A DNA stretch of 14,093 nt from JACPIL01 sp964362365 (GCA_964362365.1 CAYIEF010000029.1:1-14093); one strand, 5' to 3'. Positions 7,527 through 14,061 are shown, counted from the first letter of the stretch. Program-made: numbers and translations. Notes: a model not told the origin generated them from the letters alone.

Positions 7527-8101
7527 TGGTCACCAAAAAAGAGATGGAAAGTGCTCTCATCAGAGAGTTAAAGAATAACAAAGAATATCTTGAAGTGTTA
7601 GAGATTGTAAAATCTAATTCTCAAGGTAAAATCTGGCTGATAGGGGGGATAGTATCTAGAAGCATTATAAAATTAATATATGGCCGTTTACAACTGAAAC
7701 ATGATCTTGATTTTTTGGTTGAAAAATTAAATAAAAAACTAGTCATTCCTTCTTCATGGAAATTAGCAAAGAACAGGTTTAGTAATCCTAAATTAATAAA
7801 AGGAGGAACTGAAGTAGACATCGTTCCATTAAAAACTGCTGAACATATTCTGCGAAACAAACTTACTCCTTCTATTAAAAATTTTCTTGTAGGAACCCCA
7901 CTAGATATTCAATCTTTAGCATTTGATATTGAAAAAGAAAAATTAATCGGTTCTTTAGGGATAAAAGCGTTGCAAAGAAAAGAAGTTCGCATAAATAACA
8001 GTAAACCCTTTTTAGCAAAAGCCAAAAGAAAAAAAATCTCACCTGAAGAATTACTTCAACAAACAGCAAAAAGCGTAGGATTCAAAGCAGTCTTCCCATA
8101 A
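7523..8101 (+). CDS. Nucleotidyltransferase-fold protein coupled to hicBA
   Basis: A 192-residue protein with the head of a pol-beta/CCA-adding-type nucleotidyltransferase. WLIGGIVSRSI (38-48) is the GG motif region. HDLDF (60-64) supplies D61 and D63, and EVDIVPL (97-103) supplies the third acid D99. The segment around DIQSLAFDIEKEKLIGSLG (128-146) resembles the second strand unit of poly(A) polymerase/CCA-enzyme heads. The GG motif lacks the usual following R-D pair (SRS instead of VRD). The helical neck, body and tail of a full tRNA nucleotidyltransferase are missing, so it is unlikely to be the housekeeping CCA enzyme. ATG overlaps the hicA stop (ATGA). It may modify RNA or a protein with nucleotides, act as a third toxin-antitoxin component, or be an unrelated passenger; the sequence does not decide. 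Confidence 0.75.
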   Translation: MMVTKKEMESALIRELKNNKEYLEVLEIVKSNSQGKIWLIGGIVSRSIIKLIYGRLQLKHDLDFLVEKLNKKLVIPSSWKLAKNRFSNPKLIKGGTEVDIVPLKTAEHILRNKLTPSIKNFLVGTPLDIQSLAFDIEKEKLIGSLGIKALQRKEVRINNSKPFLAKAKRKKISPEELLQQTAKSVGFKAVFP

Positions 8102-8102
8102 A

Positions 8103-8432
8103 ATGATCATCCACAACACCACCCAGAAAGTCATCTCTAACGAAGAACTCTTCTGCAACTCGTTTCTCTCACAAGCTCGAGGGTTGATGTTCAGAAGCAA
8201 ACAAAACCTGGTCATGAAATTACCCTACGAAAAAAGAATAGCCCTGCACATGTTCTTTGTCTTTTATCCGATCGATGTTTTAATTCTCGACCAAAAGAAA
8301 GAGATTGTGGAGATCAAGAAAAACTTCAAACCCTTTACTTTCTGGAGTTCCAAAGAGAAAGGGAGATATGTGGTTGAATTAGCTTTCCCAGGAGAGTATA
8401 AAGTAGGGGATAGGGTAGAGATTAAAGTGTAA
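8103..8432 (+). CDS. DUF192 family protein
   Basis: A 109-residue protein of the DUF192 (COG1430) family. Landmarks are ARGLMFR (25-31), the core HMFFVFYPIDVLILD (49-63), VEIKKNFKPF (69-78) and a C-terminal strand stretch ending GDRVEIKV. Many members carry a signal peptide or lipobox; this one has none and is probably cytosolic. The biochemical role of the family is not established. The ATG follows the nucleotidyltransferase stop by one base, with no Shine-Dalgarno, so it may ride on the hicBA transcript. It ends seven bases from a convergent gene. Confidence 0.85.
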   Translation: MIIHNTTQKVISNEELFCNSFLSQARGLMFRSKQNLVMKLPYEKRIALHMFFVFYPIDVLILDQKKEIVEIKKNFKPFTFWSSKEKGRYVVELAFPGEYKVGDRVEIKV

Positions 8433-8439
8433 ATATTCC

Positions 8440-8976
8440 TTAATTCCTTTTTGCCAGTTTTTGCATTAATTTTCCAACTTCTTCTTCTAACCTTGCTTCA
8501 TCTTCCACATCAACACCAAAAATAGGTTCATGATGCATGGGAATTTTCATCTCTTCTATTAACTTTTCACCACTATAAGCACGCACCACAAATTCCAGTG
8601 CTACTTTATTTGAATTCGGGATGTAAGTCTCAATTTTATATCCTCGCTCTTCAAATCTACCATAGAGAGATAATGGTTCACTTTTCTTCTGTTCATGCTC
8701 TTTATACTTTTTGAGCGCATCAAGACATGCTTCTTCTCTGGTCGAACCGTTTCCAGGTGCAGATCTGATACCGCCCATGATAACATCTGCCAGCGTTAAA
8801 TCGCCAACATCAATTTCTTTACCAGTTTCTTTTTCAATCTCTTCTAACTGCTTGATGCTGCCAGCAGCAGCAAGATAGCCATTATCTGCTCCAAATTCTT
8901 GGATCCAATAACCTTCACACCATGCTTGTCGATAAATTCGTTTTAATTCGTCACTAACACCGTCTTTCTTGCTCAT
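8440..8976 (-). CDS. Unknown acidic protein downstream of the SRP RNA gene
   Basis: A 178-residue acidic soluble protein beginning MSKKDGVSDELKRIYRQAW. It has a helical N-terminal half with a conserved-looking LADVIMGGIRSAPGNGSTREE stretch, a charged linker (KKYKEHEQKKSE), a strand-rich middle (RFEERGYKIETYIP) and a helical tail ending LMQKLAKRN. No catalytic motif, membrane segment or known family is recognised. The start is fixed by a strong GGAGG Shine-Dalgarno (8985-8989 on the complement) eight bases before ATG. This is unusual here, as most genes in the window are leaderless. No TATA element lies at leaderless spacing, so the message may come from upstream, past the co-oriented SRP RNA. 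It converges on the DUF192 gene seven bases away. Confidence 0.78.
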   Translation of the reverse strand: MSKKDGVSDELKRIYRQAWCEGYWIQEFGADNGYLAAAGSIKQLEEIEKETGKEIDVGDLTLADVIMGGIRSAPGNGSTREEACLDALKKYKEHEQKKSEPLSLYGRFEERGYKIETYIPNSNKVALEFVVRAYSGEKLIEEMKIPMHHEPIFGVDVEDEARLEEEVGKLMQKLAKRN

Positions 8977-8984
8977 CTAACTTT

Positions 8985-8989
8985 CCTCC
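8985..8989 (-). promoter_or_regulatory. Strong Shine-Dalgarno site
   Basis: GGAGG on the minus strand, eight bases before ATG at 8976. It decides the start and marks this mRNA as having a 5' leader. Confidence 0.75.
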
Positions 8990-8997
8990 AAATAAAT

Positions 8998-9002
8998 AAA
9001 AA
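8998..9002 (-). terminator. Oligo-T tract at the 3' end of SRP RNA
   Basis: Five T residues on the RNA-sense strand directly after the 3' GTGCCCCTAAAC end of the SRP RNA. Archaeal RNA polymerase terminates at such runs, but this one is short and may allow read-through to the next gene. Confidence 0.45.
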
Positions 9003-9003
9003 G

Positions 9004-9279
9004 TTTAGGGGCACGCCCGCAGTCGAACCAGCTAAGCCTTGATGGTTAATCCCTACAGCTTCTCAGATTTGCGCTCCCCTGAACATGAAGATTGCAGGTT
9101 AAGGCTGCTTCCTTCCGGACCTGACCTGGTTCCCAGCAAGTCCATCCCAGGGGACAAACCGTCGTCAAAGACTATAAGGACCAGCAAAACCAAACTGATC
9201 CTTCCTTGGGCTTCGGCTCCGTGTGAAGTCCATTCACGGTCACAACGCAGGACTAGCGCGCCAGCCTAGCTCTCCCTCA
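9004..9279 (-). ncRNA. ffs: SRP RNA (7S RNA)
   Basis: RNA scaffold of the signal recognition particle, which targets nascent membrane and secreted proteins. On the minus strand, helix 8 carries the universal SRP54-binding segment AGGTCAGG-TCC-GGAA-GGAAGCAGCC (9103-9127), closed by TTGC/GCAA. The 5' Alu part has GAGCTAGGCTGG, a GTGACC element, the helix 4 hairpin CCGTGAA/TTCACACGG and GAGCCGAAGCCC. Helix 5 pairs 9172-9184 (CTGGTCCTTATAG) with 9040-9058 (CTGTAGGG plus ACCATCA), allowing wobble. About 275 nt is short for an archaeal SRP RNA (usually near 300). Ends are approximate: a 5' AGGG near 9278 can pair with CCCU near 9007. The plus-strand reading frame over this region is a shadow of the RNA. 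Confidence 0.92.
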
Positions 9280-9288
9280 TCTATAGAC

Positions 9289-9296
9289 TATAAATA
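9289..9296 (-). promoter_or_regulatory. Candidate TATA element for SRP RNA (alternative)
   Basis: TATTTATA on the minus strand. Its centre predicts transcription start near 9266, which would cut off the 5' GGGAGAGC end, so the palindromic element at 9304-9313 may be the real box. Confidence 0.35.
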
Positions 9297-9303
9297 GAGT
9301 AAT

Positions 9304-9313
9304 TTTATATAAA
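9304..9313. promoter_or_regulatory. Palindromic TATA element between SRP RNA and the HEHGH gene
   Basis: TTTATATAAA reads the same on both strands. Its centre is about 26 bases before ATG at 9334 on the plus strand. On the minus strand it predicts a start near 9282, just ahead of the expected SRP RNA 5' end. It clearly serves the plus-strand gene; serving both is an inference. Confidence 0.55.
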
Positions 9314-9333
9314 GATTTGGGTGGGAGAATTTA

Positions 9334-10152
9334 ATGACCTTAAAACCTATTGAACTATTGGTTCTACAGAAGGGGGTGCCAGAACGAATAACATTAGCAG
9401 AAATAGATTTAGAGGATCATGAATCTGAATTAACTTACTGTTTTAACCCCGAAGCCATGCATGAAAAATACTGGGCAGGAATCAGCGAGAAATATGAAGT
9501 AAATAATCTTCTCCGTAATTATGTTGAAGGTGTCAGAAAATTGCAACAATTAGTAACTAAAATAGTACAGGGTACAGAAAATGAGGACAAAGCTACCTTA
9601 GAAGTAATCACTCAGCACCCTTATGTTTATGCTAGTCCTGCAGCGTATAAATTAATTAAACCACAAATCAAAAAAGAAAAAGAAAACGACCAGGAAATTA
9701 TTCCTATCGCCCACTTGTCTTGGAGAGAAGGAATAGAACGCGGAATTTTTGTCTCTTTAAGGGATCATTACGATTATCAAGATATTTTATCTTCAAATAT
9801 TCATGAGCACGGACATTATTTACATTACCTCCTGCACCCCACTAAATACAATGAATGTGATGACACGTTGAAAGAAGTTATGGCTATCTTCATGGAAATG
9901 AAATGTGGATTACCTGTGCATTACGTCTTCTCTGAACCAGGAAAAGAAACCTCTCATCACCGAGCTCAGCAAATATTGCAACAATTGGAACAGACAGAAT
10001 TTTATTCTTCCCTAGATAAGAAAGGCCAATGGGAATTCCTGGTCGATTTCCAAACTCATTCTTCGCTTCAAGAATTTGCAGAAGAGCTCCTTAGAGGCAG
10101 GCAGGAACAACTTCGGGAAGTGGTGATCGAGTATGAGCCAGAACATGAATAA
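9334..10152 (+). CDS. Putative zinc metallopeptidase (HEHGH motif)
   Basis: A 272-residue protein with an HExxH zinc-peptidase motif, HEHGH at 157-161 (context SSNIHEHGHYLHYLL). H157 and H161 would bind zinc and E158 would activate water. E181 in LKEVMAIFMEM (179-189), 20 residues after the motif, is a good candidate for the third gluzincin-type ligand; E188 is an alternative. There is no signal peptide or membrane segment, so it would act in the cytosol. The N-terminal 120 residues (helical, charged linker KKEKENDQEII) and the C-terminal helices (residues 205-260) match no family I know. It is too short for M3 or M1 peptidases. Start ATG 9334 is leaderless behind a TATA element. The hydrolase call rests on the motif only. 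Confidence 0.75.
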   Translation: MTLKPIELLVLQKGVPERITLAEIDLEDHESELTYCFNPEAMHEKYWAGISEKYEVNNLLRNYVEGVRKLQQLVTKIVQGTENEDKATLEVITQHPYVYASPAAYKLIKPQIKKEKENDQEIIPIAHLSWREGIERGIFVSLRDHYDYQDILSSNIHEHGHYLHYLLHPTKYNECDDTLKEVMAIFMEMKCGLPVHYVFSEPGKETSHHRAQQILQQLEQTEFYSSLDKKGQWEFLVDFQTHSSLQEFAEELLRGRQEQLREVVIEYEPEHE

Positions 10153-10190
10153 CCTCCTTTCCGCCCTAATTCTCCAAACATTTTTAAAAT

Positions 10191-10203
10191 GTGCCGAAGG
10201 CAC
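10191..10203 (+). other. Small hairpin between the HEHGH gene and topA
   Basis: GTGCC-GAA-GGCAC is a perfect five-base-pair stem with a three-base loop. Lying 38 bases after the upstream stop, it may be an end-of-transcript structure; the T-rich tract after the next repeat fits an archaeal terminator. Confidence 0.4.
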
Positions 10204-10228
10204 GTTAAAAAGCGTAGCTTTTTTAAAC
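10204..10228 (+). repeat. Inverted repeat overlapping the topA TATA element
   Basis: Left arm GTTAAAAAGC (10204-10213), spacer GTA, right arm GCTTTTTTAAAC (10217-10228), imperfect by two bases. The right arm contains the TATA element of the topoisomerase gene. It could be a terminator for the upstream gene, an operator or both. Confidence 0.45.
10219..10226 (+). promoter_or_regulatory. TATA element for topoisomerase I
   Basis: TTTTTTAA, centred 26.5 bases before ATG at 10249. A second A/T run (TTTTTAAAATATATA, from 10230) is too close to the ATG for a leaderless transcript. Confidence 0.55.
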
Positions 10229-10248
10229 CTTTTTAAAATATATACCGT

Positions 10249-12519
10249 ATGACTGAATTAATCATCACTGAGAAGCCCAGCTCTGCTGAAAAGGTAGCTT
10301 TCGCCTTAGCAGATACTAAACCAGCAAAAAAGAAGAACAAGCAATGCAGCTATTACGAATTAAAACACAATAACAAGAATATTATCGTCACTTCTGCGGT
10401 CGGCCATCTCTACGGATTGGCGGAAAAAAACAAAGACGGCTGGGGCTATCCGGTTTTTGAAGTAGTGTGGACACCTACGTATCTCACTTCTAAAGAAAGC
10501 ACCTACGTCAAAGATTACATAGACACTATCTCCATGCTCGCGGCAAAAGCAGATGATTTTACCATTGCCTGCGACTACGATATCGAAGGAGAAGTAATAG
10601 GTTTAAATGTTATCCGTTTCGCTTGCAAAAAGAAAGACAGCAACCGCATGAAATTCTCTACTCTTACCAAAGGCGATCTTATCGAAGCTTACGATCAGAA
10701 AAGCAAACATCTGGATTGGGGGCAGGCTAATGCCGGCGAGACCAGGCACAAGTTAGATTGGTTTTACGGAATCAACCTTTCCAGAGCATTAACAAGTTCG
10801 GTCAAAGCTGCAGGATCATTTAAAGTGATGTCCATCGGCCGTGTACAAGGTCCAGCCTTACATATGCTGGTGGAAAAAGAAAAAGAGATTCAGGCTTTCA
10901 AGCCCGAACCATTCTGGCGGCTTTCCTTCCAAGGAAAATATAAATCCTCTCCGTTAGAGGCTTGGCACAAAGAAGATAAGATTTTTGACGAAGCAAAAGT
11001 AAAAAAGATTCTGGCCAGAATCAAGAATGAAAAAGAAGCACTCATCCAGGACGTAACCAAAGCTATCCGCAACCAGTCTCCGCCCACGCCATTCAACTTG
11101 ACTGACTTACAATCAGAATCATACGCCTTATTCAAGATTACTCCGAAAGAAACCCTAGCGATTGCACAAAGTCTATATCTGGCTGGAGTCACTTCCTATC
11201 CCAGAACCTCTTCCCAACAGTTAGATCCGAAATTGGGATTCAAAAAAATCCTCACCGATCTAGCAAAACAGGCTCATTATCAACATCTAGCGCAAGAGCT
11301 ACTAAAGGAAAAAGAGTTAAAACCAAATAACGGGAATAAAACCGATCCTGCTCACCCAGCAATCTATCCTACCGGACATGTGCCTGGAAATCTCAGACCA
11401 AGAGACCAAAAAGTATATGGCCTTATCGTCAAACGATTCATGGCTACTTTTGCTCAACCGGCAGTCAGGGAAACCATGACTGTGCTCTTTGACGTCAAAG
11501 GAGAACCATTCATCACTAAAGGTACGAGAACAGTGGAAGAGAATTGGCACAAATTCTACAAGCCCTACCTGAAGGTCGAAGATATTACTCTACCCGAAAT
11601 GAAGAAAGATGAAAAAGCTCATATCACTAAAATTGAAAAACATGATGAAGAAACCCAGCCGCCAGCGCGCTACAACCAATCATCCATCATCAGGGAATTG
11701 GAAAAACGCAACTTGGGAACAAAAGCGACCAGAGCAGAGATTTTGGATACATTATTCCGGCGGGGATATGTAGAAGGCGTAAAAATCGTAGTAACTCAAT
11801 TAGGTATTGAAACAGACAAAATTTTAGAGAAATATGCTCCCACCATTGTGGACGAGAAACTTACTGCGGACTTTGAAGAGGACATGGAAAAAATCCGCCA
11901 AGGAAAACAGAAGCCTGAAGCGGTACTGGAGAAAGCAAAAAAGTTCCTTACTTCCTTACTTTCAGATTTCAAGAAAAAAGAAAAATTGATAGGGAAAGAA
12001 ATTTTAGTCTCTATCCGCGAAACGTCTGATGCTGCCAACTACATGGGTGCTTGTCCAAATTGTAAAGAAGGAAAATTAATGGTTCGCCGGGGTAAATTCG
12101 GCCGCTTCGTGGGCTGTGACAAATATCCGGAATGTAAAACTATCTTCAACATCCCAAAAGCAGGACCGATCAAATTCACCGGCAACATTGACGAGAAAAA
12201 CAAGATGCCTATCGTGGAAGTAGGCGCAGGAAGAACCAGAAGAGTTGTAACCTTAATGCAGCATGAAGATGCTAATGCACCGCATAAGAAAAAATATCCA
12301 GAAGAAGGCATGCTTTGTCCGACTTGTAAAGAAGGCAAGATGGTCTTACGAAAGAGCTTCTACGGCGAATTCCTAGGCTGCGACAAATATCCTAAATGCC
12401 AGACCATGATGAAGATTCATGAAGGGAAGGTTGATGTGAAGAATGTGGTGGTGAAAGAAGTTGGAAAGGCTGAAGTAAAGAGTGCTGAGAAGAAACCAGA
12501 AAGTGATGGGAAGAAATAA
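10249..12519 (+). CDS. topA: DNA topoisomerase I (type IA)
   Basis: Relaxes negatively supercoiled DNA by cutting one strand through a 5'-phosphotyrosine. The 756-residue protein begins with a Toprim domain: ITEKPSSAEK (6-15) with the conserved glutamate, and DYDIEGE (109-115) with D109, D111 and E113 for Mg2+. SIGRVQGPALHMLVEKEKE is a hallmark of archaeal and bacterial TopA. The catalytic tyrosine is Y317 in SYPRTSSQ. Two C-terminal zinc ribbons follow, CPNC from 602 with GCDKYPEC, and CPTC from 690 with GCDKYPKC. A lysine-rich tail (KKPESDGKK) ends the protein. A reverse gyrase would carry a helicase domain, which is absent. Archaeal topoisomerase III homologues are close relatives, so the symbol is the conventional one. 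Confidence 0.95.
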   Translation: MTELIITEKPSSAEKVAFALADTKPAKKKNKQCSYYELKHNNKNIIVTSAVGHLYGLAEKNKDGWGYPVFEVVWTPTYLTSKESTYVKDYIDTISMLAAKADDFTIACDYDIEGEVIGLNVIRFACKKKDSNRMKFSTLTKGDLIEAYDQKSKHLDWGQANAGETRHKLDWFYGINLSRALTSSVKAAGSFKVMSIGRVQGPALHMLVEKEKEIQAFKPEPFWRLSFQGKYKSSPLEAWHKEDKIFDEAKVKKILARIKNEKEALIQDVTKAIRNQSPPTPFNLTDLQSESYALFKITPKETLAIAQSLYLAGVTSYPRTSSQQLDPKLGFKKILTDLAKQAHYQHLAQELLKEKELKPNNGNKTDPAHPAIYPTGHVPGNLRPRDQKVYGLIVKRFMATFAQPAVRETMTVLFDVKGEPFITKGTRTVEENWHKFYKPYLKVEDITLPEMKKDEKAHITKIEKHDEETQPPARYNQSSIIRELEKRNLGTKATRAEILDTLFRRGYVEGVKIVVTQLGIETDKILEKYAPTIVDEKLTADFEEDMEKIRQGKQKPEAVLEKAKKFLTSLLSDFKKKEKLIGKEILVSIRETSDAANYMGACPNCKEGKLMVRRGKFGRFVGCDKYPECKTIFNIPKAGPIKFTGNIDEKNKMPIVEVGAGRTRRVVTLMQHEDANAPHKKKYPEEGMLCPTCKEGKMVLRKSFYGEFLGCDKYPKCQTMMKIHEGKVDVKNVVVKEVGKAEVKSAEKKPESDGKK

Positions 12520-12595
12520 AACCATAAATAATTCACCTGTTTTTAATACTGATATATACTATTTCTAAGTGGAGGCGAAAAGATTTTTAGAATTG

Positions 12596-12602
12596 AAAAA
12601 AA
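12596..12602 (-). terminator. Oligo-T terminator of the 218-residue protein gene
   Basis: Seven T residues on the minus strand begin six bases after the TAG stop of the gene ending at 12609. The gap to topA (12520-12608) also has a TTTTT run at 12540-12544 on the plus strand, so each convergent gene has its own T tract. Confidence 0.5.
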
Positions 12603-12608
12603 TGCTTA

Positions 12609-13265
12609 CTAAACCATCCCTTCTGTATAACGAACCCTATCCCCACAACCTTCATTTAGTACTGCAGCATAGGTGTAAAAACAATATTTATGAAAATCCT
12701 TGGCGGTCAAACCTCTAGCCAAATTTGACAGATTTTTGTCTATTAATTCTGTTTCGCAGAGTAAGAAATCTATTTCTTTAAGTCCTGTCGCTGCGATAAA
12801 GTTCTCTAGTCCCACTCGTGTCTCAGCTTCTCCTTTGGTCGTGCTTGAAGAAAGGACTAACATTCTATTTTTGTTACTGCTTCCCGTTGTGTACGTTGTG
12901 TACTTGCCCGAAACCAAAACAGCACGATCATCATCTGCCCCCTGAAATCCGTAATCAAACCGGCTATTTGGTCTTGCAGCCCATCGATCTACATAACCGC
13001 TAGGAACAAGGGCGACTCCAAAGGCATTTTCAAATAGCTGGTTTGGGTGCCAGATTTTAGCTCCACTAATCTTCCCGTGAATCTTCTCATCGTCCCCCAT
13101 TAAATTTTGCTGTTCATCCCAAGATAAGACCCCGCTTGTAGATTGCCAATTTGGAATTCTCCTATCACGAGATACAAGGTCGGAAAACTCTGCTAGATTG
13201 AGTCCCGTGGAAACTTCAACTGTGGTGAGATAGATCTTTATTTTATCACGATAATATCCTTTCAT
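12609..13265 (-). CDS. Unknown protein, 218 residues
   Basis: Begins MKGYYRDKIKIYLTTVEVST and is soluble, without membrane segments or signal peptide. It is rich in Ser/Thr/Gly in the middle (GKYTTYTTGSSNKNRM, then SSSTTKGEAETRVG). The C-terminal part (LENFIAATGLKEIDFLLCE) looks like a helix-strand unit, and two cysteines lie near the end (CFYTYAAVLNEGCGD). No catalytic motif is evident and I do not recognise a family. The start ATG 13265 is 27 bases after a TATA element. It is convergent with topA and lies downstream of the four-helix-bundle gene on the same strand, but each has its own promoter. Its coding status is supported by length, promoter and terminator. Confidence 0.75.
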   Translation of the reverse strand: MKGYYRDKIKIYLTTVEVSTGLNLAEFSDLVSRDRRIPNWQSTSGVLSWDEQQNLMGDDEKIHGKISGAKIWHPNQLFENAFGVALVPSGYVDRWAARPNSRFDYGFQGADDDRAVLVSGKYTTYTTGSSNKNRMLVLSSSTTKGEAETRVGLENFIAATGLKEIDFLLCETELIDKNLSNLARGLTAKDFHKYCFYTYAAVLNEGCGDRVRYTEGMV

Positions 13266-13419
13266 GAAGATCGGGAATCGTCTCTAGTTTATAAATTTTT
13301 GCTACTTTATAGTAACAAAAATAACAATTACTTTATTCTAAACTATTAAATCACTCAAATAATAAAGATACTTTTACACAGAATTATACAAAGATAAAAC
13401 AAGCAAGTAGCGTAATACC
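13266..13419. other. AT-rich gap with one promoter
   Basis: No reading frame is visible. It holds the minus-strand TATA element of the 218-residue gene and a small TACT-TTAT-AGTA inverted repeat just beside it. The rest is AT-rich without recognisable structure. Confidence 0.4.
13288..13296 (-). promoter_or_regulatory. TATA element for the 218-residue protein gene
   Basis: ATTTATAAA on the minus strand, centred 27 bases before ATG at 13265. Confidence 0.55.
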
Positions 13420-13836
13420 TTAGAGATCGCCACTGTCCCGTTTGACACTATTCACGTAATGATACTTAGTCCCGGGAATTCGGCCTTCAACACTGCGAAT
13501 AAACAAGAACAATTTAGACATGACATGATCTAATTGCTTAGACAAATCACTAAACTGCTGAGAGGTGAGAAAGCCTAAGTCTCTCGATAACAATAACAAG
13601 ACCCCAATCTCCTTTCCCGAACCAAAACTATAATTCAGGAAGTTGAGAAATTCCTTCTTGCTGCGTCGCGAAGACCCTTCCGCGATGTTGAGGGGAATTG
13701 AAACTACTGCTCTTCGCAACTGCGAAGTAAGATTCCTCGACTCTGATTCAGGAAACTTTTCTGTAGCCTTGTAAACGTCAAGAACAAATTGGTGGGCTAA
13801 TGTGTGGACATATAATTTTCTATAATCAAGTGGCAT
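13420..13836 (-). CDS. Four-helix-bundle protein (23S rRNA intervening-sequence type)
   Basis: A 138-residue member of the four-helix-bundle family known as S23/IVS protein (TIGR02436). It shows the typical block of LTSQLRRAVVSIPLNIAEGS (36-55) followed by RRSKKEFLNFL (57-67) and GSGKEI (72-77), preceded by KFPESE (27-32). Relatives are small, often encoded inside insertions in bacterial 23S rRNA genes, but also occur as stand-alone genes in candidate-phyla bacteria and DPANN archaea. They form pentameric bundles of unknown function. Here it is free-standing: no rRNA sequence flanks it. The C-terminal tail (KRDSGDL) is extra. Start ATG 13836 lies 26.5 bases after a TATA element. Confidence 0.9.
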   Translation of the reverse strand: MPLDYRKLYVHTLAHQFVLDVYKATEKFPESESRNLTSQLRRAVVSIPLNIAEGSSRRSKKEFLNFLNYSFGSGKEIGVLLLLSRDLGFLTSQQFSDLSKQLDHVMSKLFLFIRSVEGRIPGTKYHYVNSVKRDSGDL

Positions 13837-13858
13837 AGACTCATTCCAAAGTGCTCAT

Positions 13859-13866
13859 TAATAATA
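13859..13866 (-). promoter_or_regulatory. TATA element for the four-helix-bundle gene
   Basis: TATTATTA on the minus strand, centred 26.5 bases before ATG at 13836. Confidence 0.5.
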
Positions 13867-14008
13867 TTTGTGGTGGAGTGTTCACGATAATTAGTGAGTT
13901 TGGTTCAACTAAAGAGAGGCAGTTTGTTTCTAAAATCCAATCACGACAATAACAGCGCTCTCGCTATTCCTTAAATTACCAATCAAGAAAAATAAGTAGA
14001 AAAAAAGA

Positions 14009-14024
14009 GCGAAAATGAATTCGC
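14009..14024. repeat. Short inverted repeat
   Basis: GCGAA (14009-14013) and TTCGC (14020-14024) form a five-base-pair stem with a six-base loop. No role is evident. Confidence 0.35.
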
Positions 14025-14039
14025 CCTAATTTTGTAATA

Positions 14040-14061
14040 TTTACCTTAGTTAAAAGGTAAA
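14040..14061. repeat. Inverted repeat before a possible edge gene
   Basis: Arms TTTACCTT (14040-14047) and AAGGTAAA (14054-14061) are perfect eight-base complements with a six-base loop. It lies between a possible TATA element and a possible ATG at 14065, so it could be an operator, or a terminator for something beyond the edge. Confidence 0.45.

Noticed and set aside
7523..8101. Housekeeping CCA-adding enzyme
   Set aside because: Only the catalytic head is present; the length is less than half of a full archaeal CCA enzyme and the conserved R-D after GG is missing.
9004..9040. tRNA- or tmRNA-like T-arm (GGTTCGACT near the SRP RNA 3' end)
   Set aside because: The sequence resembles a T loop, but no acceptor stem, anticodon arm or CCA lies in register, and the stretch pairs with the 5' half as SRP helix 5.
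9039..9269. Plus-strand 76-residue frame
   Set aside because: It lies wholly on the complement of the SRP RNA gene, whose helix 8 and helix 5 pairings explain the conservation; the peptide has no family features.
12550..12718. Plus-strand small gene with TATATA, GGAGG and ATG at 12602
   Set aside because: The GGAGG (12571-12575) is more than 25 bases from the ATG and the 38-codon frame is antisense to the end of the 218-residue gene.
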